Below, one piece after another: positions 1 through 7,276 of a stretch of 55,312 nt of DNA. This stretch comes from Pseudomonadota bacterium (lineage in GTDB: Bacteria > Pseudomonadota > Alphaproteobacteria > Acetobacterales > Acetobacteraceae): assembly GCA_018240635.1 (NCBI GenBank), contig JAFEFJ010000003.1, positions 1-55,312 on the forward strand, in the 5' to 3' direction. Under the pieces are notes generated by a model. It had not been told where the DNA came from and ran no database searches. It saw only the letters and a program-made list of their open reading frames with translations. A program made the translations under genes and the position numbers. Numbering within the stretch: the stretch's first letter is position 1; each line of letters starts with the position of its first letter.

Positions 1-37
1 ATCCGAACGGAACACCCAACGAAATGGAGCCCTCACG

Positions 38-862
38 ATGCCGACTGTGACGACACGCGACGGGGTGGAAATCTTCTACAAGGACTGGGGCACCGGACAG
101 CCCATCGTGTTCAGCCACGGCTGGCCGCTATCGGCCGATGACTGGGACGCGCAAATGCTGTTCTTCCTCGGCAAGGGGTTCCGGGTGATCGCGCATGACC
201 GGCGCGGCCATGGCCGCTCCACGCAGGTCGCCGACGGCCATGACATGGACCACTATGCCGACGACCTGGCCGCGGTCACGGCGCACCTCGATCTGAAGAG
301 CGCGATCCATGTCGGCCATTCCACGGGCGGCGGCGAAGTGGTGCGCTACCTTGCCCGGCACGGCGAAGACCGCGTCGCCAAGGCGGCCATCATCAGCGCG
401 GTTCCGCCGATCATGGTGCAGACGCCCAACAATCCGGGCGGGCTGCCTAAGGCCGTCTTCGACGATTACCAGGCGCAGCTCGCGGCCAACCGCTCCGTGT
501 TCTACCGCGCCGTCGCCGCAGGCCCCTTCTACAATTACGACCGGCCCGGCGCACAGGCTTCCGAGCCCATCATCCACAACTGGTGGCGGCAGGGCATGAT
601 GGGCGGCGCCAAGGCTCACTACGACGGCGTCGTCGCCTTTTCCCAGACCGACTTCACCGCCGACCTGCGAAAGATCGGCGTGCCGGTACTGGTGATGCAC
701 AGCGAAGACGACCAGATCGTCCCCTACGCGGATGCCGGACCGCTCTCGGCCAAGCTGCTGAAGCACGGCACGCTGAAAACCTACAAGGGCCTTCCGCACG
801 GGATGCCGACGACGCACGCCGGCATCATCAACGCCGATCTGCTGGCCTTCTTCCAGAGCTGA
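38..862 (+). CDS. alpha/beta hydrolase, non-haem chloroperoxidase/arylesterase type
   Basis: The 274-residue product has the length of the cofactor-free chloroperoxidase/arylesterase group of alpha/beta hydrolases. The nucleophile elbow GHSTGG puts the catalytic Ser at about residue 95. An HGWP oxyanion-loop motif lies near residue 27, an acid in HSEDD near 225, and the catalytic His in LPHGM near 254. No signal peptide is visible, so it is probably cytoplasmic. The family hydrolyses small esters and can make peracids that halogenate; the real substrate cannot be read from sequence. The ATG at 38 follows a GGAG-type ribosome site. The next gene starts 2 bases after the stop, so the two are probably cotranscribed. 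The fold is certain, the reaction is not. Confidence 0.88.
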   Translation: MPTVTTRDGVEIFYKDWGTGQPIVFSHGWPLSADDWDAQMLFFLGKGFRVIAHDRRGHGRSTQVADGHDMDHYADDLAAVTAHLDLKSAIHVGHSTGGGEVVRYLARHGEDRVAKAAIISAVPPIMVQTPNNPGGLPKAVFDDYQAQLAANRSVFYRAVAAGPFYNYDRPGAQASEPIIHNWWRQGMMGGAKAHYDGVVAFSQTDFTADLRKIGVPVLVMHSEDDQIVPYADAGPLSAKLLKHGTLKTYKGLPHGMPTTHAGIINADLLAFFQS

Positions 863-864
863 CG

Positions 865-1863
865 ATGATCTCCGCACGGAACGCGCGCGCCGCGATCGCA
901 CCGCTGCCGCGCAAAGCCGCGCTTTCCAGGCGGGGCTTCTGCCTCTGCTGCATCGGCGCAGCCATGGCGGGCGATGCGTGGCTCACGCCTCGCCAGGCCT
1001 TTGCGGAAGCGCGCGGGCTGGTGACGCTGATCAAAGCCAGTGCCGCAGCGTCGCCGATCGTGACGCACAAGCTCGGTCACAACCTCGCCGTGCTCGAAGG
1101 ATCTGGCGGCACCGTCGCGGTGTTGACAGGCCCCGACGGCAAGGTGCTGATCGATGCGGGCATCGGCGTCTCGCGTCCGCAAATGACTAAGGCACTCGCC
1201 GATCTCGGCGCCGACCCAATCACCAATCTCGTCAACTCGCATTGGCACTTCGACCACACCGACGGCAACACCTGGCTGAACGCGTCCGGGGCGAAGATCA
1301 TCGCCCATGCGAACACGCTGAAGCACCTGTCGCAGGTCGAGCGCGTCGCGGACTGGGACTACAACTTTCTCGCGCTGCCGGCTGGCGGGCTGCCGACCGA
1401 GGTCTTCAGCACGGAGCGCACGCTGCAACTGAACGGGCAGACGGTCGTGCTGAGGCCCTACGCGCCGGCGCATACCGACAGCGACATCTCGGTGACCTTC
1501 GTCGAGGCGAACGTGGTCCACGTCGGCGACACGCTCTGGAACGGGGTGTATCCGTTCATCGACTACTCGACGGGCGGCAGCATCGACGGAATGATTGCGG
1601 CGTCGGACGCCAACCTCGCCGCCACGCGAGACGACACGGTCATCATTGCCGGGCACGGAAAGGCGGTCGGCACCCGGCGCGAGCTCCACCAGTTCCGCGA
1701 TATGCTCGTCGCCGTTCGCGACAAGGTCGCCGCGCTCAAGAGGCAGGGGTACTCGCGAGACGAGGCTGTGGCCGCCAAGCCGACTGCCGCATTCGATGCG
1801 ACGTTCAGCGCCTTCGTCATTGACCCCGACTTCTTCACGCGACTGGTATATGAAGGCGTCTGA
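865..1863 (+). CDS. Tat-exported MBL-fold metallo-hydrolase
   Basis: This 332-residue protein has an N-terminal twin-arginine signal (SRRGFC followed by a hydrophobic stretch ending near AFAEA), so it is probably exported folded to the periplasm. The metallo-beta-lactamase metal motif HWHFDH is at about residues 126-131, a further His is in the PAHTDSD segment, and GHG near the C-terminal third completes the site. An open frame extends upstream to 583 but overlaps the hydrolase gene, so the ATG at 865 is preferred because it gives the Tat signal and a 2-base gene gap. The family includes lactamases, glyoxalase II-like enzymes and quinoprotein relay-like proteins; the substrate is unknown. The downstream cytochrome P460 gene overlaps its end. 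Confidence 0.85.
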   Translation: MISARNARAAIAPLPRKAALSRRGFCLCCIGAAMAGDAWLTPRQAFAEARGLVTLIKASAAASPIVTHKLGHNLAVLEGSGGTVAVLTGPDGKVLIDAGIGVSRPQMTKALADLGADPITNLVNSHWHFDHTDGNTWLNASGAKIIAHANTLKHLSQVERVADWDYNFLALPAGGLPTEVFSTERTLQLNGQTVVLRPYAPAHTDSDISVTFVEANVVHVGDTLWNGVYPFIDYSTGGSIDGMIAASDANLAATRDDTVIIAGHGKAVGTRRELHQFRDMLVAVRDKVAALKRQGYSRDEAVAAKPTAAFDATFSAFVIDPDFFTRLVYEGV

Positions 1864-2380
1864 ACAAGCCGCCACCGCATGGCGCCGGAGCGGCACGCGC
1901 GGCTTCTGCGTTGCGCTCGCGTGCGCAGGTGCGCTCCTTCCGCTCGGCCCGAGTGCGGCCGAGGACGGCTCGCCCATCTTCGGCGTCCACATTCCCGACG
2001 GCTACCGGCACTGGGAACTGATCGCGCCGTCGCACGAGACCGGTGAGTTCAATGAGCTGCGTGGGATCCTCGGCAACCCCATCGCCGTGAGAGCCTATGA
2101 GGAGGGGAGGTTACCGTTTCCGGACGGCACGATCCTCGTGAAGCTTGCATGGAAGCGCGAACCGTCAAGCGAATTTTCTGGCGCATTCGTTCCCGGCAGG
2201 CCCACGACGGTTCAGCTCATGGTCAAGGACGCGCGCAGATACGCTGACACGGGCGGTTGGGGCTTCGGCCGCTTTATCGCCGGCCGAGCCGTCGATCGCG
2301 CGCAACACGAAGCCTGCTTTCCATGCCACCAGGCAAGCGTTCGCGACCATGACTACGTGTTCACGCGCTTTGCCCCATGA
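1850..2380 (+). CDS. cytochrome P460 family protein
   Basis: The 176-residue product has a hydrophobic signal segment (about residues 18-37, ending near PSAAED) and a mature part typical of the cytochrome P460 family, with the IPDGYRHWEL start and a long beta-rich core. The C-terminal haem motif CFPCH lies near residue 156. P460 proteins are periplasmic c-type haem proteins; some oxidise hydroxylamine or detoxify NO-related species, and many are uncharacterised. The open frame begins at 1595, but the ATG at 1850 gives the signal peptide and only a 14-base overlap with the preceding gene. It probably acts in the same compartment as the Tat-exported neighbour. The Lys that cross-links to haem in true P460 enzymes cannot be assigned by eye. 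Confidence 0.85.
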   Translation: MKASEQAATAWRRSGTRGFCVALACAGALLPLGPSAAEDGSPIFGVHIPDGYRHWELIAPSHETGEFNELRGILGNPIAVRAYEEGRLPFPDGTILVKLAWKREPSSEFSGAFVPGRPTTVQLMVKDARRYADTGGWGFGRFIAGRAVDRAQHEACFPCHQASVRDHDYVFTRFAP

Positions 2381-2841
2381 CCGACCAGCCGGTGGGGGCG
2401 GCAGCTTCGTCGCAAAGCACTCAACCGGCGGGCCCGGACATGCGGCCAGGGTTGTCGAGCCCGCGGCTGGCGCCGCGGTCGCCTCCGAGTCTTCCTCTTG
2501 GGGTGGCTCGTGGCGTGGCTCGCAAGTGTCCGGCTTGTGGCATTGGCTCGCTGTTCTGCGGCTATCTAGCGGTGCGACCGACCTGTCCCGCATGTGCCAA
2601 CGAAAACGGCCAGTATCCGTCCGACGACTTCGCGCCGTACGTAACGATCTTCCTGGTTCTGCATCTCTTCATGCCGCCGCTCATTTTCGCCGACCGGACC
2701 TGGGAGATGTCGATCTGGACCGAAGGCGCGATCGCCTTGCCGCTATTCTCGATCATCACCCTAATCGTTTTGCCCGTGGCGAAAGGCGGTGTGATCGGCT
2801 TTGCATGGTCACAAGGGGTGACGCGAGGCAACCTGCCGTAG
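2377..2841 (+). CDS. DUF983 family membrane protein
   Basis: The 154-residue product has a disordered Pro/Ser-rich N-terminus, then a zinc-ribbon-like double knuckle (CPACG near residue 51 and CPAC near 70) and two hydrophobic segments (about residues 90-108 and 117-137). This is the DUF983 layout found in many alphaproteobacteria. Its function is unknown, though it is often near respiratory genes. The start overlaps the cytochrome P460 stop by ATGA, which indicates translational coupling in the same operon. The N-terminal 45 residues are longer than usual for the family, so a later start is possible. Confidence 0.8.
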   Translation: MTDQPVGAAASSQSTQPAGPDMRPGLSSPRLAPRSPPSLPLGVARGVARKCPACGIGSLFCGYLAVRPTCPACANENGQYPSDDFAPYVTIFLVLHLFMPPLIFADRTWEMSIWTEGAIALPLFSIITLIVLPVAKGGVIGFAWSQGVTRGNLP

Positions 2842-2863
2842 GGCATCGCCTTCGCGCCGACAA

Positions 2864-2950
2864 CGCAATTCGCAGCTCGTAGCAACACTTGGCACGGACG
2901 AGAACGGCTGCACGGCAAACTATGGGCGGTGTGAGAAACGCGAGGGAAAC
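2864..2950 (+). promoter_or_regulatory. duplicated leader, copy A
   Basis: This upstream region aligns without gaps to 3311-3376. Positions 2864-2894 match copy B at 25 of 31 bases, and 2913-2929 match 3360-3376 at 14 of 17 bases with identical spacing. Each copy ends about 20 bases before a start codon. It is probably a shared promoter/operator or 5' UTR element. I cannot assign clear -35/-10 boxes. Confidence 0.5.
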
Positions 2951-3238
2951 ATGGCGGTTTGTGTCGTAAACAAATTTGTTGGGATATCCGCGGAGCAGTT
3001 CCGGGACACGTTTCCCCGGCTCTTGCCGCAAGGGTTACCACCCTCTGTAAGCACCTACATCGGCGCGGTGAACGAGGAAGGGCTGACCGTGATTGCCGTC
3101 TTCGACACCGCCGAGGCACTCGACGCACTTATGGCGCAACTACCGCCGATGTTGGAACGCGTAGGTTTCCCCATGCCGATCAGCACGCGGCTCGAGGTAG
3201 TTCGCGTCGACATACGGCCTTCCGGAGGACATGCGTGA
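2951..3238 (+). CDS. small hypothetical protein, possible dimeric alpha-beta barrel
   Basis: This is a 95-residue protein with no signal peptide or membrane segment. Its alternating strand/helix pattern (hydrophobic start, a helix around AEQFRDTF, strands around TVIAVFD and TRLEVVRVD) suggests a ferredoxin-like dimeric alpha/beta barrel such as the ABM/DUF fold; this is inference from pattern only. A GAGGG ribosome site precedes the ATG. Its 87-base leader resembles that of the nitrile hydratase-family operon immediately downstream, so the two units may be co-regulated. No specific function is recognised. Confidence 0.65.
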   Translation: MAVCVVNKFVGISAEQFRDTFPRLLPQGLPPSVSTYIGAVNEEGLTVIAVFDTAEALDALMAQLPPMLERVGFPMPISTRLEVVRVDIRPSGGHA

Positions 3239-3310
3239 GGGCAATGTAAGCAAGCTCGCGCCGCAGCGGCGCCTGACCGACCGCAACTCGACTGCGACCT
3301 ATGCTTACGG

Positions 3311-3394
3311 CGCAATTTGCAGCTCTTAACAACATCTAGCATCGCTGAGCCCGTCCGTGCGGCAGACTGCGGGCGGCTCGCAGAGGAGTTCCAG
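3311..3394 (+). promoter_or_regulatory. duplicated leader, copy B
   Basis: This is the second copy of the leader described at 2864-2950, directly before the nitrile hydratase-family operon. The ungapped match covers about 66 bases at roughly 71% identity by hand count. The start codon lies 18 bases after the conserved part, against 21 in copy A. A GAGGAG ribosome site is at the 3' end. Confidence 0.5.
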
Positions 3395-3748
3395 ATGGCG
3401 GAACAGCCACCGGAGAGCGCCCGAACGCTAATCGAGGTCGTCCCCGCACTCGGCGAAGTTGCGCCGCTTCGGCCAGGCGATCCGGTCAGGGTCGTTATCC
3501 GCTTTCCTCTGGGCCACTACCGCGTCCCGCTTTATTTGCGAGGCAAAACGGGAACCGTCGAGCGCCTCGTCACGCCGGCGATCGACAATGAGGAGGAAGG
3601 CTTCGGCCGCAATGCCGGAGACCGGAGATACTATTACCGCATCGTCTTCCCGATGACCGAGATCTGGACCGACTACGCAGGCCCGCCGCATGACAATCTG
3701 CGCATCGAGGTATTCGAGACTTGGCTGGAGTCAGCACGGCATGCATGA
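3395..3748 (+). CDS. nitrile hydratase beta C-terminal-half / thiocyanate hydrolase alpha-like subunit
   Basis: The 117-residue protein is an SH3-like barrel matching the C-terminal half of nitrile hydratase beta. Visible landmarks are RPGDPVRV, then GHYRVPLYLRGKTGTVER, then YYRIVFPMTEIW and the closing EVFETWLE. In thiocyanate hydrolase and toyocamycin nitrile hydratase this half is a separate subunit, as here. The ATG at 3395 follows GAGGAG; the frame extends upstream to 3317 but that part is leader sequence. Its end overlaps the metal-subunit gene by 8 bases. Role: it forms part of the active-site cleft around the cobalt subunit. The substrate (nitrile, thiocyanate or another) is open. Confidence 0.83.
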   Translation: MAEQPPESARTLIEVVPALGEVAPLRPGDPVRVVIRFPLGHYRVPLYLRGKTGTVERLVTPAIDNEEEGFGRNAGDRRYYYRIVFPMTEIWTDYAGPPHDNLRIEVFETWLESARHA

Positions 3749-4388
3749 ACATGGACCCGGCGAAAGCCGCCCGCACGACGAGATCACCGAAACCGGTCCG
3801 CCGGACTACTTCGATGTTCTCGAGACCGCTCTGGAAGAGTTGCTGACCGAGCGGAACCTGATTCGTCCCGGTGAGGTCAGACATCAGATCGACGTTCTCG
3901 ACTCCCGTACCCCCGCTCTCGGCGCGAAGGTTATCGCGCGCGCCTGGGTGGACGCCGAGTTCCGTGCGCGCCTGCTGGCCGATGGCAGGGGCACGTGCGA
4001 GGAACTGGGCATCACGTTCTACGACGACACCGGCCTGATCGTGCTGGAGAACACGGCGACGGTCCACAACCTCGTGGTCTGCACCTTGTGCTCCTGCTAC
4101 CCCCGCCCGGTGCTTGGGTTGCCCCCGGACTGGTACAAGCAGAAGCCCTATCGCGCCCGCGCGGTGGTGGAGCCGCGTGCCCTGCTGGCGGAGTTCGGCA
4201 CGATCATCCCCGACGAGGTGGAAATACGGGTCACCGACTCGACCTCCGCGCTTCGTTTCCTCGTGCTGCCGCGCCGGCCGGAGGGCACCGACGACTTCAC
4301 CGAGGAGCAGTTGGCCGCGCTGGTGACGCGCGATGCGATGATCGGCGTCGTCCCCGTCACCGCAGGGAAGGACGGGAGCGGGGCATGA
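3741..4388 (+). CDS. cobalt-type nitrile hydratase alpha / thiocyanate hydrolase gamma-like metal subunit
   Basis: This 215-residue catalytic subunit carries the metal-claw motif VCTLCSCYPRPVLGLPPDWY, with Cys at about 114, 117 and 119. The Thr between the first Cys and Leu marks the cobalt type; iron enzymes have Ser there. In the family two of these Cys are post-translationally oxidised and bind Co(III). Downstream, RAVVEPR, LAEFGTIIP and ALVTRDAMIGV match the alpha-subunit tail. The frame is open from 3690, but the ATG at 3741 gives an 8-base overlap with the preceding gene and a normal N-terminus. Its stop overlaps the next gene by ATGA. It hydrates nitriles or hydrolyses thiocyanate; sequence alone does not separate these. 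Confidence 0.9.
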   Translation: MHEHGPGESRPHDEITETGPPDYFDVLETALEELLTERNLIRPGEVRHQIDVLDSRTPALGAKVIARAWVDAEFRARLLADGRGTCEELGITFYDDTGLIVLENTATVHNLVVCTLCSCYPRPVLGLPPDWYKQKPYRARAVVEPRALLAEFGTIIPDEVEIRVTDSTSALRFLVLPRRPEGTDDFTEEQLAALVTRDAMIGVVPVTAGKDGSGA

Positions 4389-4738
4389 CCAGCATCGAGG
4401 ACTTCATGCGCCGGCTGCCGAACGACGTGGGCGGCCAGCCCTCTCCAGCTTTCCAGCGCGTCGACCATGAGCTGAAGCCGTGGGAAAAGCGCTGCCACGC
4501 GCTCGCGGACGTTCTCGACTTTCACAAGATCATCAGCACCGAGGAGAAGCGGCGCGGGGTCGAAGCTCTCGGGACTGAGATGATCGGCCGGCTCGGCTAC
4601 TACGAACGCTGGCTTACGGCCTTCGCGGTTATCCTGTTTCAGAAGGGCCTGCTGACGCCGACGCAACTCGCGGAACGCATGGCGGTCGTCGAAAGTCGGT
4701 TCCGGGCCGACCCGGCGCCCGATCCCGCGGCCGCATGA
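4385..4738 (+). CDS. nitrile hydratase beta N-terminal-half subunit, or activator
   Basis: The 117-residue, helix-rich protein matches the N-terminal half of nitrile hydratase beta: LKPWEKRCHALADVL (the WEKR motif), then GYYERWLTAFAVILFQKGLL. The same fold is used by nitrile hydratase activators (P14K/P15K type) that load cobalt, so this could be the second half of the split beta subunit, the metallochaperone, or both. It is ATGA-coupled to the metal subunit. In characterised thiocyanate hydrolase operons the N-half gene comes first; here it comes last. No other activator gene is visible nearby, which makes its assignment important. Confidence 0.8.
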   Translation: MTSIEDFMRRLPNDVGGQPSPAFQRVDHELKPWEKRCHALADVLDFHKIISTEEKRRGVEALGTEMIGRLGYYERWLTAFAVILFQKGLLTPTQLAERMAVVESRFRADPAPDPAAA

Positions 4739-4766
4739 GCACGGTCGTGCGGCGACGAGGTGCCCC

Positions 4767-5183
4767 ATGATTGCGCCCGCCGGAATGCGCGTCGTCCGCA
4801 GCGCGTTCGGACCGCGGCAGACGGCGGACCGCTTCGCGGACGCGGTCGTGCAGCGCGGGATGACGGTCTTCGCCCGCATCGACCACGCCGCGGGCGCCGA
4901 GGCAGCGGGCCTGCCGCTCCGTCCGACCGAGCTGCTGGTCTTCGGCAACGCAAGGGGCGGGACGCCGCTGATGCAGGCGGCCCAGACCCTCGGCATCGAC
5001 CTGCCGCTCAAGGCGCTCGTCTGGCAGGACGCCGACGGCACGACCTGGCTTGGCTACAACGATCCCGAATGGTTCGCCGCGCGTCATGGGGTGGGCCCGG
5101 ACGCGGCGGCCGCTCTGCAGGCGACGCGGGACGCTCTTGCGGCAACGGTGCGCGAGGCGATGGGCGGCGACGCCGGCTCTTGA
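4767..5183 (+). CDS. DUF302 family protein
   Basis: The 138-residue protein has the DUF302 pattern: an N-terminal strand, VFARIDHAAGAEAAG, LLVFGNARGGTPLM, the hydrophobic PLKALVWQD strand and a closing WLGYNDPEWF. There is no signal peptide. DUF302 proteins have no settled function; some are linked to redox or sulfur-related operons. It starts 28 bases after the nitrile hydratase-family operon with a CGACGAGG ribosome site, so it is probably the fourth gene of the operon. Whether it assists the enzyme or binds a product is unknown. Confidence 0.82.
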   Translation: MIAPAGMRVVRSAFGPRQTADRFADAVVQRGMTVFARIDHAAGAEAAGLPLRPTELLVFGNARGGTPLMQAAQTLGIDLPLKALVWQDADGTTWLGYNDPEWFAARHGVGPDAAAALQATRDALAATVREAMGGDAGS

Positions 5184-5223
5184 TCCCGGACCGAACCCAG
5201 AATCATACCGGAAGGATGCTGAA

Positions 5224-5973
5224 GTGCCCCGGCTGGAGAACAAGGTTGCAGTGATCACCGGCGCCAATAGCGGGATAGGTTTGGCAACCGCCAAGCTGTT
5301 TGCCGCCAAAGGTGCCAGGGTATTCATGACAGGGCGCCGCCAGAAGGAGCTGGATTTAGCGGTCGCCGAAGTGGGCGGCGATGCACGCGGGATCTCCGGC
5401 GACGTGTCGGATTTGGCAGACCTCGACCGGCTCTTTGCGGTCGTACGCGCAGAAGCGGGCTCGATCGATGTGCTGTTCGCCAATGCAGGCGGCGGCGAGT
5501 TCATGCCGCTCGAAGCGATCACCGAGGATCATTTCGAACGCACGTTCCGGGTCAACGTGAAGGGAACGCTGTTCACCGTGCAGAAGGCGCTGCCCCTGAT
5601 GCGGAACGGCGGGTCGATTATCCTGACGGGATCGACGACGGCGACGACCGGAACGCCCGCTTTCAGCGTCTACAGCGCCAGCAAGGCTGCCGTCCGCAAT
5701 TTCGCCCGCTGCTGGATCCTTGATCTCGCGCCGCGGCAGATCCGCGTGAACGTGCTGGTGCCAGGCGCCACATCGACGCCCGGATGGCACGATCTCGCGA
5801 CATCCGAAGAAGCGCACCAGCAGATGGTCGATTTCGTGCGCTCGACCACCCCCCTCGGCCGCCTCGGCAGGGTCGAGGAGACCGCGCAGGCGGCACTGTT
5901 CCTGGCGTCCGATGAGAGCAGCTTCGTCACCGGGAGCGAGCTCTTTGTCGATGGCGGTTCTGCTCAGATCTAG
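5224..5973 (+). CDS. SDR family oxidoreductase
   Basis: This 249-residue classical short-chain dehydrogenase has the cofactor motif TGANSGIG near residue 13, the GRR after beta-2 suggesting NADPH preference, NAG near 88, and the catalytic Ser in TGSTT with YSASK near 150. The C-terminus ends with VTGSELFVDGG, typical of the family. A GTG start at 5224 is chosen because GGAAGGA sits 7 bases upstream; the longer frame from 5050 overlaps the DUF302 gene. The substrate is unknown. It follows the DUF302 gene by 40 bases and may be cotranscribed. Confidence 0.87.
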   Translation: MPRLENKVAVITGANSGIGLATAKLFAAKGARVFMTGRRQKELDLAVAEVGGDARGISGDVSDLADLDRLFAVVRAEAGSIDVLFANAGGGEFMPLEAITEDHFERTFRVNVKGTLFTVQKALPLMRNGGSIILTGSTTATTGTPAFSVYSASKAAVRNFARCWILDLAPRQIRVNVLVPGATSTPGWHDLATSEEAHQQMVDFVRSTTPLGRLGRVEETAQAALFLASDESSFVTGSELFVDGGSAQI

Positions 5974-6078
5974 CCTCATTCGCGAGCGAGAACATGCTGA
6001 CCGACCGCCGCTCGCCTGAACCATCAGACCTCAGGCAACGGGTACGTGGCGTCTACACCTTGCCAGCGTGTCACGGCC

Positions 6079-6666
6079 ATGACGACTGAGGCGTGCGCCG
6101 CCGCGAACCCGCGAGCCTTCACCTTCCTGGGCGGTGTGCAGGGAGCAATGCGTGTCGTCTCCCAGAACACCCTGTCCGGACCGCCGATTGCGCCGGCGGC
6201 CAGGGTTGGCATGTTCGCCGGCCTCCTCACGCGGGTGCCGTCCGAAGCCGCTTGGACGCTCTGCGGCGTTGCCAGCAATGACCGCTATACGACACGCTCG
6301 GAGAAGAATGCGCTGGTCAACCGGCAGGCCCCTATCGGGCGGCCCGATGCAACCTCGGCTGCGCTGATCCTGCTTCGCAAACGAGCTGAATGGTGGGCCT
6401 TCACGCAGGACGAGCGCCGCGCAATCCTTGAGGAAGACTCGCATCATATTGCGATCGGGATGCGCTATCTCCCAGCTGTCGCGCGTCGTCTCCTGCACTG
6501 CAGGGATCTTGCGACGCAAGCGCCTTTCGACTTCATCGGCTTTCTCGAATTTTCGCCGGGCGATGAGCCGGCGTTCGACACAATGATGACCGAACTTCGC
6601 GCCACCAAAGAGTGGTCATTCATGGATCGTGAAATCGACATTCGACTGACAAAAGCTGACGTATGA
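6079..6666 (+). CDS. chlorite dismutase family haem protein
   Basis: The product (195 residues from the ATG at 6079; a GTG at 6046 is an alternative) matches the C-terminal part of the chlorite dismutase superfamily. The visible pattern is EWWAFTQDERRAI, SHHIAIGMRYLP, RRLLHCRDL and PFDFIGFLEFSP, ending in EIDIRL. The His in LLHCRD (near residue 140) is the expected proximal haem ligand. True chlorite dismutases split chlorite into chloride and O2; many relatives instead bind haem or act in coproporphyrin chemistry, and I cannot verify the distal Arg. The N-terminal 60 residues are poorly conserved. It stands alone between the SDR and the metal-efflux unit. Confidence 0.75.
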   Translation: MTTEACAAANPRAFTFLGGVQGAMRVVSQNTLSGPPIAPAARVGMFAGLLTRVPSEAAWTLCGVASNDRYTTRSEKNALVNRQAPIGRPDATSAALILLRKRAEWWAFTQDERRAILEEDSHHIAIGMRYLPAVARRLLHCRDLATQAPFDFIGFLEFSPGDEPAFDTMMTELRATKEWSFMDREIDIRLTKADV

Positions 6667-6764
6667 GGCTGGTGCCCGAAGAGAAGATGGTGAACAGGAC
6701 TGCGAGCGCCGCTTCAAGACTGAAGGGCTCACCGGGGGCCGCGCGGCTTCGTGTCTCCGGTTGC

Positions 6765-7184
6765 TCAACGCCGGCTTTGTCGAGGCGACAGTGCCTGAAC
6801 GATCCGGCAGTCCGCGAACGTGCCGTGACGACATTGGCCGATGAGATCCTGAAGCTCTCGCCGGAGCGCTTTCAGATCCGCGATCTTGCGCGTGACCTCC
6901 GCCAGGTGCTGCCGCGCCACCTGGTCCACCGCCTCGCATGACTGGTCCTTGTCGTCCGACAGCCGCAGCAGGTCGCGCACCTCGTCGAGGCTGAAGCCGA
7001 GGTCCCGGGCGCGCCGGATGAAGCTCAGCCGGTCGAGATGCGCTTTCCCGTAGGCGCGATAGTTCCCAGGCGTCCGCGCGGGTGTCGGAAGCACGCCGAC
7101 CCGTTCGTACCAGCGGATCGTCACCACCGTCGTGCCGGTCGCCTTCGAGAGGGCGCCGATGCTCAGTGACGGATATGCGCCCAT
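6765..7184 (-). CDS. MerR family metal-responsive regulator (ZntR/CadR/PbrR type)
   Basis: The 139-residue protein has a MerR helix-turn-helix at residues 8-50 (IGALSKATG, TIRWYERVGVLP, NYRAY), a long dimerisation helix and a metal-binding loop. Likely ligands are Cys83, Cys118, His120 and Cys126, the pattern of Zn/Cd/Pb sensors rather than the Cu sensor CueR. The ATG at 7184 removes a 23-residue extension that would run across the divergent promoter. It is divergent from a ZntA-type ATPase, with its operator between them, so it should activate efflux on metal excess and repress otherwise. Confidence 0.9.
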   Translation of the reverse strand: MGAYPSLSIGALSKATGTTVVTIRWYERVGVLPTPARTPGNYRAYGKAHLDRLSFIRRARDLGFSLDEVRDLLRLSDDKDQSCEAVDQVARQHLAEVTRKIADLKALRRELQDLIGQCRHGTFADCRIVQALSPRQSRR

Positions 7185-7188
7185 CCCC

Positions 7189-7219
7189 TTGACCCTATAG
7201 CGGCTACAGGGTCCATATG
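7189..7219 (+). promoter_or_regulatory. MerR-type operator and promoter of the P-type ATPase
   Basis: TTGACC (7189-7194) and CATATG (7214-7219) are separated by 19 bases, the over-long spacer typical of MerR-controlled promoters. The spacer holds a near-perfect inverted repeat, ACCCTATAG and CTACAGGGT around CGG (7192-7212), close to known CadR/PbrR/ZntR sites. Confidence 0.88.
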
Positions 7220-7276
7220 AGGAGCCATCGTGCCGCGGCGCAAGCCGGGCCATGCCGGACGGCAGGAAGGGGAACG

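Noticed and set aside
6663-6941. 92-codon + strand frame after the chlorite dismutase-family gene
   Set aside because: It lies antisense to the end of the MerR gene and shows no family features.
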